Shown in pieces: positions 33,126 to 43,548 of a stretch of 64,000 bases of DNA. This DNA comes from Rhizobium lentis (GTDB taxonomy: Bacteria > Pseudomonadota > Alphaproteobacteria > Rhizobiales > Rhizobiaceae), in the NCBI RefSeq assembly GCF_014200175.1, contig NZ_JACHBD010000011.1:1-64000 (forward strand). Reading direction: 5' to 3'. Both the position numbers and the translations under genes were made by a program. A model generated the notes under the pieces. That model saw nothing but the letters and a program-made list of their open reading frames with translations, did not search any database and was not told the origin of the DNA. Within the stretch, counting starts at the first letter, position 1, and the number at the start of each line of letters is the position of its first letter.

Positions 33126-35729
33126 TTAGATCGGGCTGACCAGGCCGAGAGGCTGGCTCCCAAGCAGTGCGGCCACCGAAATGCTGCCTCCCGGCTCGAT
33201 CGTTTTTCCAGTCACGAGATCCGCCTTCAGCCCGTGAAGAGGGGAGGGCACCGCGATCGCCGTGTCCTCCCAGAATTCCGGGCCGGCAAAAAGCACGCCG
33301 GGATCCAGCCAGCCGAACATCAGCCGCGGGGCGACGGTGATCGCGAATTCGCTATTATGCACGCGGGCAAAAGCCAGCACGTGATCACGGCGGCTGCCCG
33401 TCGTCTTCAACGGCAGATAGTCGCCCTTGGCGAAGAGAACCGGGTGCCGCTGGCGAAGCTGCAGGCCGATTGCGATGATGCGCTGCTTCAAGGCGGCCGC
33501 CTGAAGCTTGGCGATCGGTCCGGCTTCATCAAGCCAAGCCGTGAGTCGCGTATAGTCGACCGGCCGGCGATTGTCGGGATCGACAAGACTGAAATCGAAA
33601 CCTTCCGAGCCCTGATAAATGTCGGGAATGCCCGGCGCCGTAAGCTTGAACAGTGTCTGCGACAGGCTGTTCACGTAGCCCGCCGCAATGAAGGGCTGCA
33701 GCACCCTTTCGAAATCTTCCAGAAAGGCGTCATTGTCCGGCGATACCAGCGCCGCCGCATAGGCTGTGATCGCCTCCTCGTAAGCGCCATCCTGTTCGGT
33801 CCAGGCGCTGCGCAATTTCGCCTCGCGCACCGCCTTTACCGCGTAATCGGTAAAGCGCACGCGGAGGTCGTCCCCCTGTGCTCTGTCGAATTCTTCCGGC
33901 CAGACGCCGGCGAGCGCCTGATACAGCATCCATTCGGTATTCGGTTCCGGCGCCGCACCACCCGGCAAATTCTTCAGCCAGGAAAGGTTCATGTGACGCC
34001 AACGCTCCAACGCCTGGGCAAAAACGTCCGCGCCCTCGCTCAAGACGTAAAGTCTTGCGCGTGCATCCTCGCCCCGTTTGGTGTCGTGAGTGGAGCTCGT
34101 CGAAAGCCCATGCGGCTGCAGCCGCGCCCGCTCGGCCATCCGACGATGGAAGCCGTCCGGCCCCTCGGGCGGTTTGCCCGGTTCGCCGCCGACCTCGTTT
34201 GCGGCAAGCAGCCTGCTATAGCGGTAGAACAGCGTATCCTCCGTCGCCTTCGCCATGACGGGCCCACTCAGCTGCTGAAAGCGAATCCGGAATTCATGGG
34301 CCGCGTCACCGTCAATCTTGCCTTCGAGAAGCTTCAGCACGTGATCGAGCGCGCGCCGGTCGAGTTGCGGCATGACCTGCGATGCGGTTGCGGCAAGGAC
34401 GGCCGAATCCTGCCAGCTCAGCGGACCGCCGTCGCCGTAGGTGCGATAGACGGGGAATGCGATCAGCAGCTCGCGCACCGCGGTGGCGATCTCTTCCCGG
34501 TTTATCTCGGGAAAGATTCCCGCTGCCATGGCGACCAGCCTGCCGGTCTCGCCGGCGAAATTGCGCTCGACCATCTGTTGCTTGGCAAGGCGCCGGCCTT
34601 CATCGAGATCGCCCGCCTCGCCGGCGAGGCCGCGATAGGCATCGTCCAGTATCCGCAGGCCGCTGGCGTCGATGAAGAGCTCGCTGAGGGCGGCGATGAA
34701 TTCATATCCGGTGGTGCCGGCGACCGGCCAGCTCTCCGGCAGGACCTCGCCCGCCCCGAGGATCTTTTCGACGACGATATAGGTGTCGGGACCGACTGCT
34801 GCCCTGAGCCTGTCGAGATAGGCCTTCGGTTCGGCGAGCCCGTCGACATGGTCGATGCGCAGGCCCTGCACCTTGCCATGGCGCACGAGCTCGAGCACCA
34901 GCCGATGCATGTCCTCGAACACCCGGGGGTCCTCGACGCGGGTGCCGACCAGTCCGGTCACCTCGAAAAAGCGGCGGTAACTCAGATGCCGCGCCGCTTC
35001 CTTCCAATGGGTCAGGCGCCAATGCTGCTCGTCATGCAGGTCTCTCAGGAATTCGCGATCGGACGAGACGTCCTCAAGCTTTTGCCGGAGGGTCGCGCGA
35101 TCGCCGCCTTCGAAGAGGATGTCGCGCAGCGCCCGGGCGAAGTCCTCGCCTGATGTGACGGCCGCCTCCGCCATTCTCGTCGCGACCGGATCGTCAAGCC
35201 GGTTTGCGACCGCGCCATAGCTGCTGGGGTTCAATGGCAGCAGCGTCTCGAAATAGGCTAACGCGAAATTGCCGTGCGTTTCGTCAAGCACGAGGCGCAG
35301 TTCGCCGGCGGCCAGCGCCTCTTCGAATCCCTGGCCGAGCTGCGGCAGGGTCAGCGGCTCGCCCCAGTCGATGTCGAAATGGCGCGCATAGGCGCTCTGC
35401 CGGCCGAACGCCAGCACGTCCCGCCACCAGGCGTTTTCCGGTGAGGCGGCCATATGATTCGGAACGATGTCGAGAACCAATCCCATGCCCGCCGAGGCGA
35501 GGCGTTCGGTCAGCCGGTCGAACCCGGCGCGGCCGCCAAGTGCGGGATCGATCTCATTGGCGTCGGTGACGTCATAGCCGTGTGTCGAGCCGCTGACGGC
35601 GGTGAAGATCGGTGAGGCATAGAGGTGGCTGATGCCGAGCGTCTTGAGATAGGGAATGAGGCGAGAAGCATCATCGAAGGTCATGCCGTTGCGGAATTGT
35701 ATCCGGTAGGTCGCTGTCGGAACTGTCAT
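33126..35729 (-). CDS. treY: maltooligosyltrehalose synthase
   Basis: An 867-residue GH13 enzyme that converts the reducing-end linkage of maltodextrins to trehalose. Family features: TATYRIQFRNGMTFDDA at the start, YLKTLGISHLYASPI and GYDVTDANEIDPALGG, the catalytic-barrel motifs LVLDIVPNHMA, GLRIDHVDGLAEP and VEKILGAGE, and ASSTHDTKRGEDARAR-like sequence near residue 545. TreZ and GlgX are not in the window. A general-stress-type promoter (GGAAC-N17-CGTT) lies 34 bp upstream, fitting trehalose as a desiccation and osmotic protectant. Confidence 0.94.
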   Translation of the reverse strand: MTVPTATYRIQFRNGMTFDDASRLIPYLKTLGISHLYASPIFTAVSGSTHGYDVTDANEIDPALGGRAGFDRLTERLASAGMGLVLDIVPNHMAASPENAWWRDVLAFGRQSAYARHFDIDWGEPLTLPQLGQGFEEALAAGELRLVLDETHGNFALAYFETLLPLNPSSYGAVANRLDDPVATRMAEAAVTSGEDFARALRDILFEGGDRATLRQKLEDVSSDREFLRDLHDEQHWRLTHWKEAARHLSYRRFFEVTGLVGTRVEDPRVFEDMHRLVLELVRHGKVQGLRIDHVDGLAEPKAYLDRLRAAVGPDTYIVVEKILGAGEVLPESWPVAGTTGYEFIAALSELFIDASGLRILDDAYRGLAGEAGDLDEGRRLAKQQMVERNFAGETGRLVAMAAGIFPEINREEIATAVRELLIAFPVYRTYGDGGPLSWQDSAVLAATASQVMPQLDRRALDHVLKLLEGKIDGDAAHEFRIRFQQLSGPVMAKATEDTLFYRYSRLLAANEVGGEPGKPPEGPDGFHRRMAERARLQPHGLSTSSTHDTKRGEDARARLYVLSEGADVFAQALERWRHMNLSWLKNLPGGAAPEPNTEWMLYQALAGVWPEEFDRAQGDDLRVRFTDYAVKAVREAKLRSAWTEQDGAYEEAITAYAAALVSPDNDAFLEDFERVLQPFIAAGYVNSLSQTLFKLTAPGIPDIYQGSEGFDFSLVDPDNRRPVDYTRLTAWLDEAGPIAKLQAAALKQRIIAIGLQLRQRHPVLFAKGDYLPLKTTGSRRDHVLAFARVHNSEFAITVAPRLMFGWLDPGVLFAGPEFWEDTAIAVPSPLHGLKADLVTGKTIEPGGSISVAALLGSQPLGLVSPI

Positions 35730-35762
35730 GAGGCCGTCTAACGTTGGAGGGAGACCTTTTCC

Positions 35763-35788
35763 AACGGTTGTCGCCCGGCTTTGGTTCC
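35763..35788 (-). promoter_or_regulatory. EcfG-type general stress promoter of treY
   Basis: On the minus strand GGAAC (35788-35784) and CGTT (35766-35763) are 17 bp apart, matching the alphaproteobacterial EcfG consensus. It directly precedes treY and lies just past the pbpC stop. Confidence 0.75.
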
Positions 35789-35789
35789 T

Positions 35790-37871
35790 TCAGTCGATGA
35801 AAACGCCGACACTTGCGGCGCGCCCGGCGGAATCGATGACGGTCAGTTTCGAATAGCCGCCGCCATCGGGCAGCCATTGCTGGGTGCGACGGCGCGAGAG
35901 ATCGGGTAAGGGCTTGCCGTTGGCGAGCCACCGGAAGGGCGCGCGGCCGCCCTGCAGCTTCAACAGCAGCGGCGACAGGTCGCCTCCCTTTGCGCCGAGA
36001 TCGATATGGGCGCCCTCGGGCGGATAGACGATCAGCGGCGCGGGCTCGCGGCCGGAGGCGACGAGCAGGCCGCTGGCATTCAGCGCAAAACGCCGCTGGC
36101 TGATCGGCAGCTCCGACTGTGCGATGCGCACGGCGCCCGCCGGCGGGCGGGGCAGGGGCGTCGTGGCGAGGCCGGATTTGGCAAAAGCCTCGAACAGGAT
36201 CGGCGCGGCGGTCCCATAGCCGGTCAGACCGGGCACGGCGCTGTTATCGGGCCGGCCGACCCAAACGCCGAGCACGTACCGGCCGTCATAGCCGACCGAC
36301 CAGGCGTCGCGATAGCCGTAGCTCGTGCCGGTCTTGTAAGCGATGCCGCGCTGCGGCGCGCCGGCGGGAGGAATGACGCCGGAGAGAATATCGGCGACGT
36401 TCCAGACCGCTACCGGCTCAAGCAGCGGTTCGCCGTCGAGCTTGCCCGGTGTGCCGGTGACGCCGTCGCCGAGCCGTACCGGCTGGCCGCGATTGGCGAG
36501 CGCTGTATAAAGCTGCACCAGATCCTTCAGCGTGATGCCGACGCCGCCGAGACCGATCGCAAGGCCCGGCGTTTCATTCGGCGGCAGGGCCGGGCGCACT
36601 TCGGCGCGGCGTAAGCGCACCAGCAGCCGCGACGGCCCGATGGCGTCGAGCAGCTTGACGGCCGGCACGTTCAAGGAGAGCTGCAAGGCCTCGCGCACGG
36701 TGACGTCGCCCTGATAGCTCATGTCGAAATTGCGCGGCCGGTAGCCGAAGAAATCGGCCGGCCGGTCTTCGATGATCGTCTCCTGGGACACGAGGCCCTG
36801 TTCGAAAGCGAGTCCATAAATGAAAGGCTTCAGCGTCGAGCCAGGCGAACGGTTGACGCGTGTCATGTCGATCCAGCCGGAACGGCTGGCGTCGAAATAA
36901 TCGGCCGAGCCGACTTCGCCGACGATCGCACCGGTCTGGGCATCCGCCATCACCATGGCGAGCGAAAGCTTCGGCCCGAGTTTCGTCGTCGCGGCGCGGG
37001 CGACGGATTCCAGCCCCTGTTGCACCTGCTTCTTCAACGTCGTCTGATGCTTGAGGACCAGAGGCTCCTTCCGCAATGCGGCTTCGCCGACATGGGCGGC
37101 AAGGGCAGGCAGTTGCAGGCGCCGCGGTGGAATGGCGACCGTTTCGGCCCGTTCCGCCTCACCGTCGCCGACGGCCTCGGCCACTGCGACGCGGTCGAGC
37201 ACGCGCTTGCGCGCCTCCTGCGCGGCCTTGAGATTGCGGTCCGGACGACGCCGTTCCGGCAATTGCGGCAGGGCGACCAGCAGCGCCGCCTCGGCCACTG
37301 TCAGGCGGCGCGGCTCCTTGCCGAAATAGGCAAGGCTTGCGGCGCGCACGCCCTCAAGGTTGCCGCCATAGGGGGCATGGGTAAGATAGAGGTCGAGGAT
37401 CTCTTCCTTCGACAGCCGCCGTTCGATCTGCACGGCGCGTGCCAGCTGCAGAAGTTTTGCTGAAAACGAGCGTTCCGTGCGCGGCTCGATCAGCCGGGCC
37501 ACCTGCATCGAGAGCGTCGAGGCGCCGGAGACGATTCGGCCGTTGCGGACGAACTGCAGGCTGGCACGCCCGAGCGCCAGGATATCGATGCCGCCGTGAT
37601 CGTAGAAACGCTGATCCTCATAGGCAACAAGCATGCGCAGGAATTGTGGATCGACATCGGCGACCACAGTCTTCAGCCGCCAACGGCCCTCCGGGGTCGC
37701 AAAGGCACGCAGCAGCTGCCCATCGGCATCCAGCACCTCGGGTGAAACCACCGCCGCCTTGTCGAGCGGCGGCGGAAAGGTCCGGTCGGCGGCGTCGAGC
37801 GCGAGCAGAGCCGCGCCGGCAAGCAGGATGCCGGCGGCGGAGCCGATCGCGAACTTGTGCCACAGCCTCAT
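35790..37871 (-). CDS. pbpC: penicillin-binding protein 1C (bifunctional)
   Basis: A 693-residue class A PBP of the 1C type. It has an N-terminal membrane anchor (residues 7-28), and a GT51 glycosyltransferase domain with E85 in AYEDQRFYDHGGID. The transpeptidase domain carries S345-x-x-K348 (SPGSTLKP), the S399-x-N401 motif and K513-TG-T (YKTGTS). The C-terminal beta-sandwich BiPBP_C domain spans about 610-693. The start overlaps by one base the stop of the huge alpha-2-macroglobulin gene, the same pairing as yfhM-pbpC in enterobacteria. The pair may protect the wall from host or competitor proteases and repair it. Confidence 0.94.
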   Translation of the reverse strand: MRLWHKFAIGSAAGILLAGAALLALDAADRTFPPPLDKAAVVSPEVLDADGQLLRAFATPEGRWRLKTVVADVDPQFLRMLVAYEDQRFYDHGGIDILALGRASLQFVRNGRIVSGASTLSMQVARLIEPRTERSFSAKLLQLARAVQIERRLSKEEILDLYLTHAPYGGNLEGVRAASLAYFGKEPRRLTVAEAALLVALPQLPERRRPDRNLKAAQEARKRVLDRVAVAEAVGDGEAERAETVAIPPRRLQLPALAAHVGEAALRKEPLVLKHQTTLKKQVQQGLESVARAATTKLGPKLSLAMVMADAQTGAIVGEVGSADYFDASRSGWIDMTRVNRSPGSTLKPFIYGLAFEQGLVSQETIIEDRPADFFGYRPRNFDMSYQGDVTVREALQLSLNVPAVKLLDAIGPSRLLVRLRRAEVRPALPPNETPGLAIGLGGVGITLKDLVQLYTALANRGQPVRLGDGVTGTPGKLDGEPLLEPVAVWNVADILSGVIPPAGAPQRGIAYKTGTSYGYRDAWSVGYDGRYVLGVWVGRPDNSAVPGLTGYGTAAPILFEAFAKSGLATTPLPRPPAGAVRIAQSELPISQRRFALNASGLLVASGREPAPLIVYPPEGAHIDLGAKGGDLSPLLLKLQGGRAPFRWLANGKPLPDLSRRRTQQWLPDGGGYSKLTVIDSAGRAASVGVFID

Positions 37872-40800
37872 TATTGTGCTGCTACGACCTCCATCTTGCC
37901 GGTCGCCGTGCGGGCCGAAAGCTCCGGCCGGTACATGTCCTCGACGCTTGCTGCCGGATGGTCGTAAGTGCCGGGGGTGACGGCGCGTACGACATAGGCG
38001 ACGTTGAATTCACGCTCCTCGCCCGGCGCACGGTTGAAGGCGGCGACAAAGCGGTCGTAGCGGAATTCGGTATGGGCGGCTGATATTTCGCCGATCCAGT
38101 CGAAATTCGTCATCTGGGCGCTGTCGACGAGGTTCGGATTGTCGATCTCGAAGCCGGCCGGCAGAAGGTCGGTGATGACGATGCGCGACTGCCAGTCATT
38201 GGTCTCGCGCACGTGGATGACGACCACGTAACGCTCGTTCTGCTTCGCCTCGCTGATATTGGCCTCCTCGCCGTCGAGCGTGTAATAGCTGCGCTCGATG
38301 AGGAAGCCGTCGCCGCCGGCCGGCAGCGGCACGGTGGGGGCGGCAACGGTGGTGACGACAGCCGAGACGGAGTCGTTCGTCTGGTTGGTCAGCGTCAGCG
38401 GATGATCGGCGAGCGCATCGCCGGTCATGCGTGCCATATAGGCGCCGCTATGCGCCGCGCCATTGACATCGATCTTCAGGCCGTCATCACCGCCCTGGAG
38501 CGCGCGCGCTGCAAGCAGCATCCAGGCCTCTTCCTGGGTGCTCTTGTATTTGCTGCGGCCCCATTCCTTGGCAACGGCCTTGGCGAGATCCGGGATGACA
38601 GGTGGCACCGGCCGGCTCTCGGCGGCAAGCGCCAGGATCGCAGCACCGTCGCGCAGGATCGTGCCGTAGTCGGTGCGCGAGAGGTTCACGCGCGACACCA
38701 TCGATTGCTGCGACATCTGCAGCGCGTCGATGAAAATGTTCTTCGAACGCTGGGCATCGCCGTAGAGCGCCAGTGCGGCGGCGATATGTGCCTTGGCGAG
38801 CGGCGTCGGGAAGTCGTTGATCATCGTATCGGCGTAATAACGCAGATCGCTGATCGCGGCCTTCTTGTTGCGGGCGAGAACATAGATGGCATAGGCGATC
38901 TGGTCGCCCTGGCCCTTGATGTCGGTGGTGTAGGAGAGGTTATTCTGTAGGTTTTCGAGTGCCTGCACGAAGGCCTTTTCCGGCACGTCATATTTCATTT
39001 CGCGGGCCCGCGTCAGGAAATCGGTGACGTAGGAATCGAGCCAGACGTCACCGGAATCCGGACCCCAGAGGCCGAAGCTGCCGGCCGAGGCCTGGTAGGA
39101 GAGCACACGATAGATCGCGTCCTGTACGCGCTTGCGCACGTCCTCGTCGTTTTCGATGCCGGCCTGCTTCGCCACTTCGGCGAAATAGAGCAGCGGCAGC
39201 GCCCGGCTGGTCGTCTGTTCGGCGCATCCGAAGGGGTAGCGGTCGAGCGTCATCAGCAGCGCCGGAATGTCGAAGGCCGCCGAACGGGTGACATTGACGC
39301 TGATCGAGGCGCCAGGCAGCACGCTGTCGGCCAGCAGGTTCTTGTCCACCGTCAGCTTGGCCCCCGGCTTCAGTGCCAGCACCCTGCGCTGGGTGATCGG
39401 CAGGGATGCCGGACGGACCGGCACGTCGACGACCTGGTCGAGCGAAAGGCCGGAGGCGTCGGAAAGGTTGATCGAGACGCTGCCGGCGCCCGGCTGTTTG
39501 CCGATGAGCGAAAGCGTCAGTTGGGATTTCGCGCCGGCTTCGAGGCGGATCGTCTGCGCGGCGGATCCGTCTTCGATGCCGACCGCGTCATTGCCGGTCA
39601 GCTGCAGCTTGTAGTCGCCGGCCGGCGCATCGGTATTGGCGATCTCGAGGCGCAGATTGGCCTTGTCGCCAGGAGCGAGGAATTTCGGCAGGCTCGCCGT
39701 CACGACCACGGGATCGCGGATGATGACATCCTTAACGCCGTGGCCGACACCGGTCTTCGACCAGGCGACCGCCATGACGCGCGCCGTGCCGTTGAACTGC
39801 GGAATGTCGAAGGAGACTTTCGCATTGCCCTCGGAGTCGAGCTTGACCGGGCCGGAGAAGAAGGCGACGAGCTTCTGCGTCGGCGGGCTTGCCTGCAGCG
39901 CAATGGCGCCACCGTCGCCGCCGGTCCTGAGCTTGCCGGTCGCGCCCAGCGAGCCGTCGATCAGCCGGCCATAGAGGTCGCGGATCTCGAGACCAAGCTG
40001 GCGCTGGCCGAAATACCAGTCTTCCGGGTTCGGCGGTTCATAACGCGTCAGGTTGAGAATGCCGACATCGACGGCGGCAACCGTGACGTAGGCATCCTCG
40101 TTGGCGCCCGCGCCGGTCACCTGCAGGCCGATATCAAGCGTTCCGCGTGGCAGCATCTTTTCCGGCGTATCGAGCTTGACCTGCAGCGCGCGCTGTTCGG
40201 GATCGACCTTCAGCCATTTGATGCCGATCGAGCGCATCGGCATGTGGCTGTCCTGGGCGTCGCCCGGGCGGAAGAGCGTTGCCGTGACATAGGCGCCGGC
40301 GCCCCAGTCCGCCGTGACCGGGATGTCGATCTCGCCGCCGGTCTCACCGATCGTGGTATTCTGTACGGCGACGAGCTTTTCGGTTCCGGCCGTCACCATC
40401 AGTTCGCCGCCATAGCGCGACGTGACTTTCAGCTTGGCAGTTTCGCCGATCTTGTAGCTGTCCTTGTCGAGGGCGATTTCCAGGCCGTCCGGCGTTTCGG
40501 TCGACGTCGAGGCGACGAACCAGCCGGCGTCGAATTCGACGCTGGAGGTCGGGCCGTCGGCGTCAGGGCTTTCCACTTCGAGACGGTAGCGGCCCCAGGT
40601 CACCGGCACGGAAATCTTGCCGCCGTCCATCGTTGCGTCGACACTGCCGTTGGAAATCTGCTCGGCGGTATAGACCGGCTCGTATTTCCAGGCCGTCCCC
40701 TCGCGATACCATTGGTACTCGCGGTTGAGGCTGTAGAATTTCCAGCGCAGGCCCTTCGTCTCTTGCTTCTGTCCGGCGGCATCGACGCCGATCACCGTGA

Positions 40801-43339
40801 AGTTGGCGACGGAATTCTCAGGCAGCTCGTCGGAAAATTCCGGCTTGATGCCGATCGAAGCGCGCTCGTTCTTCACCGGAAGGACAAGCGAGCGCTCGAT
40901 GGCGCGCCCGCCCGCTTCCTGCATGCGGATATAGACGGTGGCGTTGAGCAGCTGCGTCGTTGCCGGCAGGTCGCCGACGGTGAGGTCGGTCGAAGCTTGC
41001 CCGTTTTCGTCGAGCTCCGGCAGCCCGTCGATCGGCAGACGCGAATCTTCGTTCGCCTCCTCGTCGGCAAGGCCGAAGAAGAATCCCTTATAGGCGGCGC
41101 TCTCACGCGTCGGCTTGACGACAACATCGCCCTCGAGCGTCAGGCCGACGGCCGGAGCGCCGTAGAGATATTTGCCTGAGATCGTGATGTTCGCCGGCGT
41201 ATCCGGGCCGATCTCCTTGGCCTCGGTCTTGATCTCCATGTCGGTGCGATCAGGCACGAAATCGTCGACCAGGAAGCTCTTGCTGGCGATCGCGCTACCC
41301 TTCGGATCGGTGTAGATGTTCATCGTCCAGGTGCCGCGCATGGCGTTTTCCTGGGTGGCGAAATCGACGGAATAACCGCCGAGATTGCTGGTCTGGCTGA
41401 CGATCCGGCGGTCTTCGACGCCATCCGGGCGGCTGAAGATGAAGGTCAGCGGCAGATTCTCGATGGCATTGCCGTCGGTGTCGCGGGCAAGCGCCTGAGC
41501 GTGGACCGTTTCGCCAGCGCGATAGATGCCGCGTTCGGTAAAGGTCAGCACGTCGATCGCGCCGGGCGAGGCGCGGCCGGTGACGCCGCGGTCGGAGAGA
41601 TCGAAGCCGGCGCGTGTCATGTCGAGAAAGACATAGTCCGAGGCGCCGTTCTTCGCGGTAATGACGGCAGGTGTCAGCGCCGCCGTGCCGCGGATCAGGC
41701 CGGCGGTGAAGATGGCGCGGCCGTTTTCATCGGTTGTCGCCGTGCCGAGCACCTCATTATTCTTGGCCAGCAGCTGCAATTCGACGTCTGCTATCGGTTT
41801 TGCCGAGGCGAGCGAACGGGTGAAGACGTTGAGGCCGTCGGTGCCGGCATAGGTGCTGACGCCGATATCGGAGACGAGGAACCATTGCGTCGCCTGCGAA
41901 TCCCATTCCTGCGCCGGGCCGTTCCCCGCCGTTGCGGTCATCACGTAGATGCCGGGCTTGCGTTCGGGCAGCGCCTCGTCCACCGGGAAGCTGGTGATGA
42001 TGTCCTTGTTGAGCTCGTTGGCGATCTCGATCGAACCCTGCCAGACAAGCTCGCCGCTCTGATCCTGGATGTTCTGGGCGCTGTAGCCGTCGAGCTGGCT
42101 CAGGAACTGCGAGTTGGTCAAAAGCGGCGCGATTCCGCGATCGCCGATGCGGTAGAGCTTGAGATTGGCCGAGGTCAGGTTGACCGAGACGATCGGAATG
42201 CCGCGGCGCGCCGTCGAGGGCAGCACGAAGCTGTCGCCGGTGAAGCGCACCATCTGGCTGCGATCCTTGATATAGACGTCGATGGTAACAGGCGCATCGA
42301 GCGTCTCGTCGACCGATGACGGCAGGCCGGTGCGGAAGGCGATCTTGTAGGTCTGGCCGTGTGTCAGGCCCTCGACGCAGATCTGCTTGTCCTTCGTCTC
42401 GACCGCCTTGGGCGCCTCGCCGTTCAACGTCACGAAGGGCGTGTAGTCGGTGGTCTTGACCAGCGCCTCGGAGAAGGTGGCGCAGGCCCGCGGCGTCGCG
42501 CTGTCGGCGTCGACCGTGTGTTCGGTGATGCGGAAGCCTTGCGTCGATTTGAGCTGCAGGTAGGCGCTCTGCACCTCGTCGGAGGCAACCAGCGCCAGGC
42601 TCGCCTTGTAGGCGCCGAGCGCGGGGCGGTAATTGGCGTTTCGTTCGAGAGCGCTGGCGAGCACGGCAAGGGCCTCGGCGCGCTTGGCCTTGGTGCGCGT
42701 CAGCTCGTAGCCGTTCAGCGCATCGAGCACGGCCTGGCCGGTGACGCTGCTTTCCGTGCTGCCGAAGGAAATCGCGGCGCGGGCGGTTTCGAGCCAGAGA
42801 TCGGCATCGTCTGGCGTGAGCGACAGCGCGCCGTGGAAGGCGATCAGCGCGTCGGTCAGGTTGTTGGCGGTCATGTCGAGACGGGCATTCGCCGTCAGGC
42901 TGTCGGCGCCCTGGCCCTGCTGGCCGTCGGTCAGGGCAAGATTGTCCCTGAAGTCGTGGGCTTGCTGGATCAGGTCGTTGGTCAGGAAGGTCAGGCGCGG
43001 TGCGGCGCCGATATCAGGTTCCTTCTGGGCTGATGTCTCGACGATTTTGCCGGCGATCGCGCCGGGGAAGGCGTTCATCGTCTTGAAATCGGATTTCAGG
43101 AAGCACCATTTCACCTTGGGATTGTAGGTGAAGGCCTTGCAGCTCTTGTCGCCGATGCAGGAGGTCTTGCATTGATCGAGCGAGACGTTCTGCTCGGTGC
43201 GAAGATCGAAGCCGAAGAAATCGGCGTCCTTGATCGTCTGAATGTCACGCTTCGTCTCCGCGGCGGCGGCTGGAAAGCTGACGGCGATCACGGACAAAAA
43301 TGCGATGCTGGCGAAAGCAAAGAACGAGCGCACGGACAT
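37871..43339 (-). CDS. alpha-2-macroglobulin family protein with N-terminal PAN domain
   Basis: A 1822-residue periplasmic protease trap. Residues 1-26 are a signal peptide (ending AAAAET). A PAN/Apple-like domain with paired cysteines (LDQCKTSCIGDKSCKAFTYN) spans about 35-100. Macroglobulin domains follow, and the thioester motif GCAEQ sits near 39220-39232 with its following TED helices (RALPLLYFAEVAKQAG). The intact CxEQ means covalent trapping is possible. It ends in a C-terminal macroglobulin domain (YDRFVAAFNRAPGEEREF). Such proteins form a partner of PBP1C, encoded next. The ATG at 43339 places the signal peptide N-terminal. Confidence 0.94.
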   Translation of the reverse strand: MSVRSFFAFASIAFLSVIAVSFPAAAAETKRDIQTIKDADFFGFDLRTEQNVSLDQCKTSCIGDKSCKAFTYNPKVKWCFLKSDFKTMNAFPGAIAGKIVETSAQKEPDIGAAPRLTFLTNDLIQQAHDFRDNLALTDGQQGQGADSLTANARLDMTANNLTDALIAFHGALSLTPDDADLWLETARAAISFGSTESSVTGQAVLDALNGYELTRTKAKRAEALAVLASALERNANYRPALGAYKASLALVASDEVQSAYLQLKSTQGFRITEHTVDADSATPRACATFSEALVKTTDYTPFVTLNGEAPKAVETKDKQICVEGLTHGQTYKIAFRTGLPSSVDETLDAPVTIDVYIKDRSQMVRFTGDSFVLPSTARRGIPIVSVNLTSANLKLYRIGDRGIAPLLTNSQFLSQLDGYSAQNIQDQSGELVWQGSIEIANELNKDIITSFPVDEALPERKPGIYVMTATAGNGPAQEWDSQATQWFLVSDIGVSTYAGTDGLNVFTRSLASAKPIADVELQLLAKNNEVLGTATTDENGRAIFTAGLIRGTAALTPAVITAKNGASDYVFLDMTRAGFDLSDRGVTGRASPGAIDVLTFTERGIYRAGETVHAQALARDTDGNAIENLPLTFIFSRPDGVEDRRIVSQTSNLGGYSVDFATQENAMRGTWTMNIYTDPKGSAIASKSFLVDDFVPDRTDMEIKTEAKEIGPDTPANITISGKYLYGAPAVGLTLEGDVVVKPTRESAAYKGFFFGLADEEANEDSRLPIDGLPELDENGQASTDLTVGDLPATTQLLNATVYIRMQEAGGRAIERSLVLPVKNERASIGIKPEFSDELPENSVANFTVIGVDAAGQKQETKGLRWKFYSLNREYQWYREGTAWKYEPVYTAEQISNGSVDATMDGGKISVPVTWGRYRLEVESPDADGPTSSVEFDAGWFVASTSTETPDGLEIALDKDSYKIGETAKLKVTSRYGGELMVTAGTEKLVAVQNTTIGETGGEIDIPVTADWGAGAYVTATLFRPGDAQDSHMPMRSIGIKWLKVDPEQRALQVKLDTPEKMLPRGTLDIGLQVTGAGANEDAYVTVAAVDVGILNLTRYEPPNPEDWYFGQRQLGLEIRDLYGRLIDGSLGATGKLRTGGDGGAIALQASPPTQKLVAFFSGPVKLDSEGNAKVSFDIPQFNGTARVMAVAWSKTGVGHGVKDVIIRDPVVVTASLPKFLAPGDKANLRLEIANTDAPAGDYKLQLTGNDAVGIEDGSAAQTIRLEAGAKSQLTLSLIGKQPGAGSVSINLSDASGLSLDQVVDVPVRPASLPITQRRVLALKPGAKLTVDKNLLADSVLPGASISVNVTRSAAFDIPALLMTLDRYPFGCAEQTTSRALPLLYFAEVAKQAGIENDEDVRKRVQDAIYRVLSYQASAGSFGLWGPDSGDVWLDSYVTDFLTRAREMKYDVPEKAFVQALENLQNNLSYTTDIKGQGDQIAYAIYVLARNKKAAISDLRYYADTMINDFPTPLAKAHIAAALALYGDAQRSKNIFIDALQMSQQSMVSRVNLSRTDYGTILRDGAAILALAAESRPVPPVIPDLAKAVAKEWGRSKYKSTQEEAWMLLAARALQGGDDGLKIDVNGAAHSGAYMARMTGDALADHPLTLTNQTNDSVSAVVTTVAAPTVPLPAGGDGFLIERSYYTLDGEEANISEAKQNERYVVVIHVRETNDWQSRIVITDLLPAGFEIDNPNLVDSAQMTNFDWIGEISAAHTEFRYDRFVAAFNRAPGEEREFNVAYVVRAVTPGTYDHPAASVEDMYRPELSARTATGKMEVVAAQ

Positions 43340-43548
43340 AGATTCCCCCCAAGGATACAGGCGATGCTGGCTCTGACCGGCGGCACTCTCCTCACTCCCC
43401 ACGCGATTGTCAACTCAACTTGAGCGCTGTTTCAACTTCGCACTGGCACTTTCTTTTGGTTGTCACATCGGCGTGAGTGATCGCCTTGTGATTTGCCGCT
43501 TTTGCAAGGATGAGCAAGGATTTTGGACAACTCGCAGGAGGTCGCGCC

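Noticed and set aside
32997..35153. 718-codon plus-strand open frame opposite treY
   Set aside because: TreY motifs are unambiguous on the minus strand; the antisense frame is rich in Arg/His/Ala and has no domain.
39521..41179. 552-codon plus-strand open frame opposite the alpha-2-macroglobulin gene
   Set aside because: Antisense shadow of a conserved gene, without ribosome site or motif.
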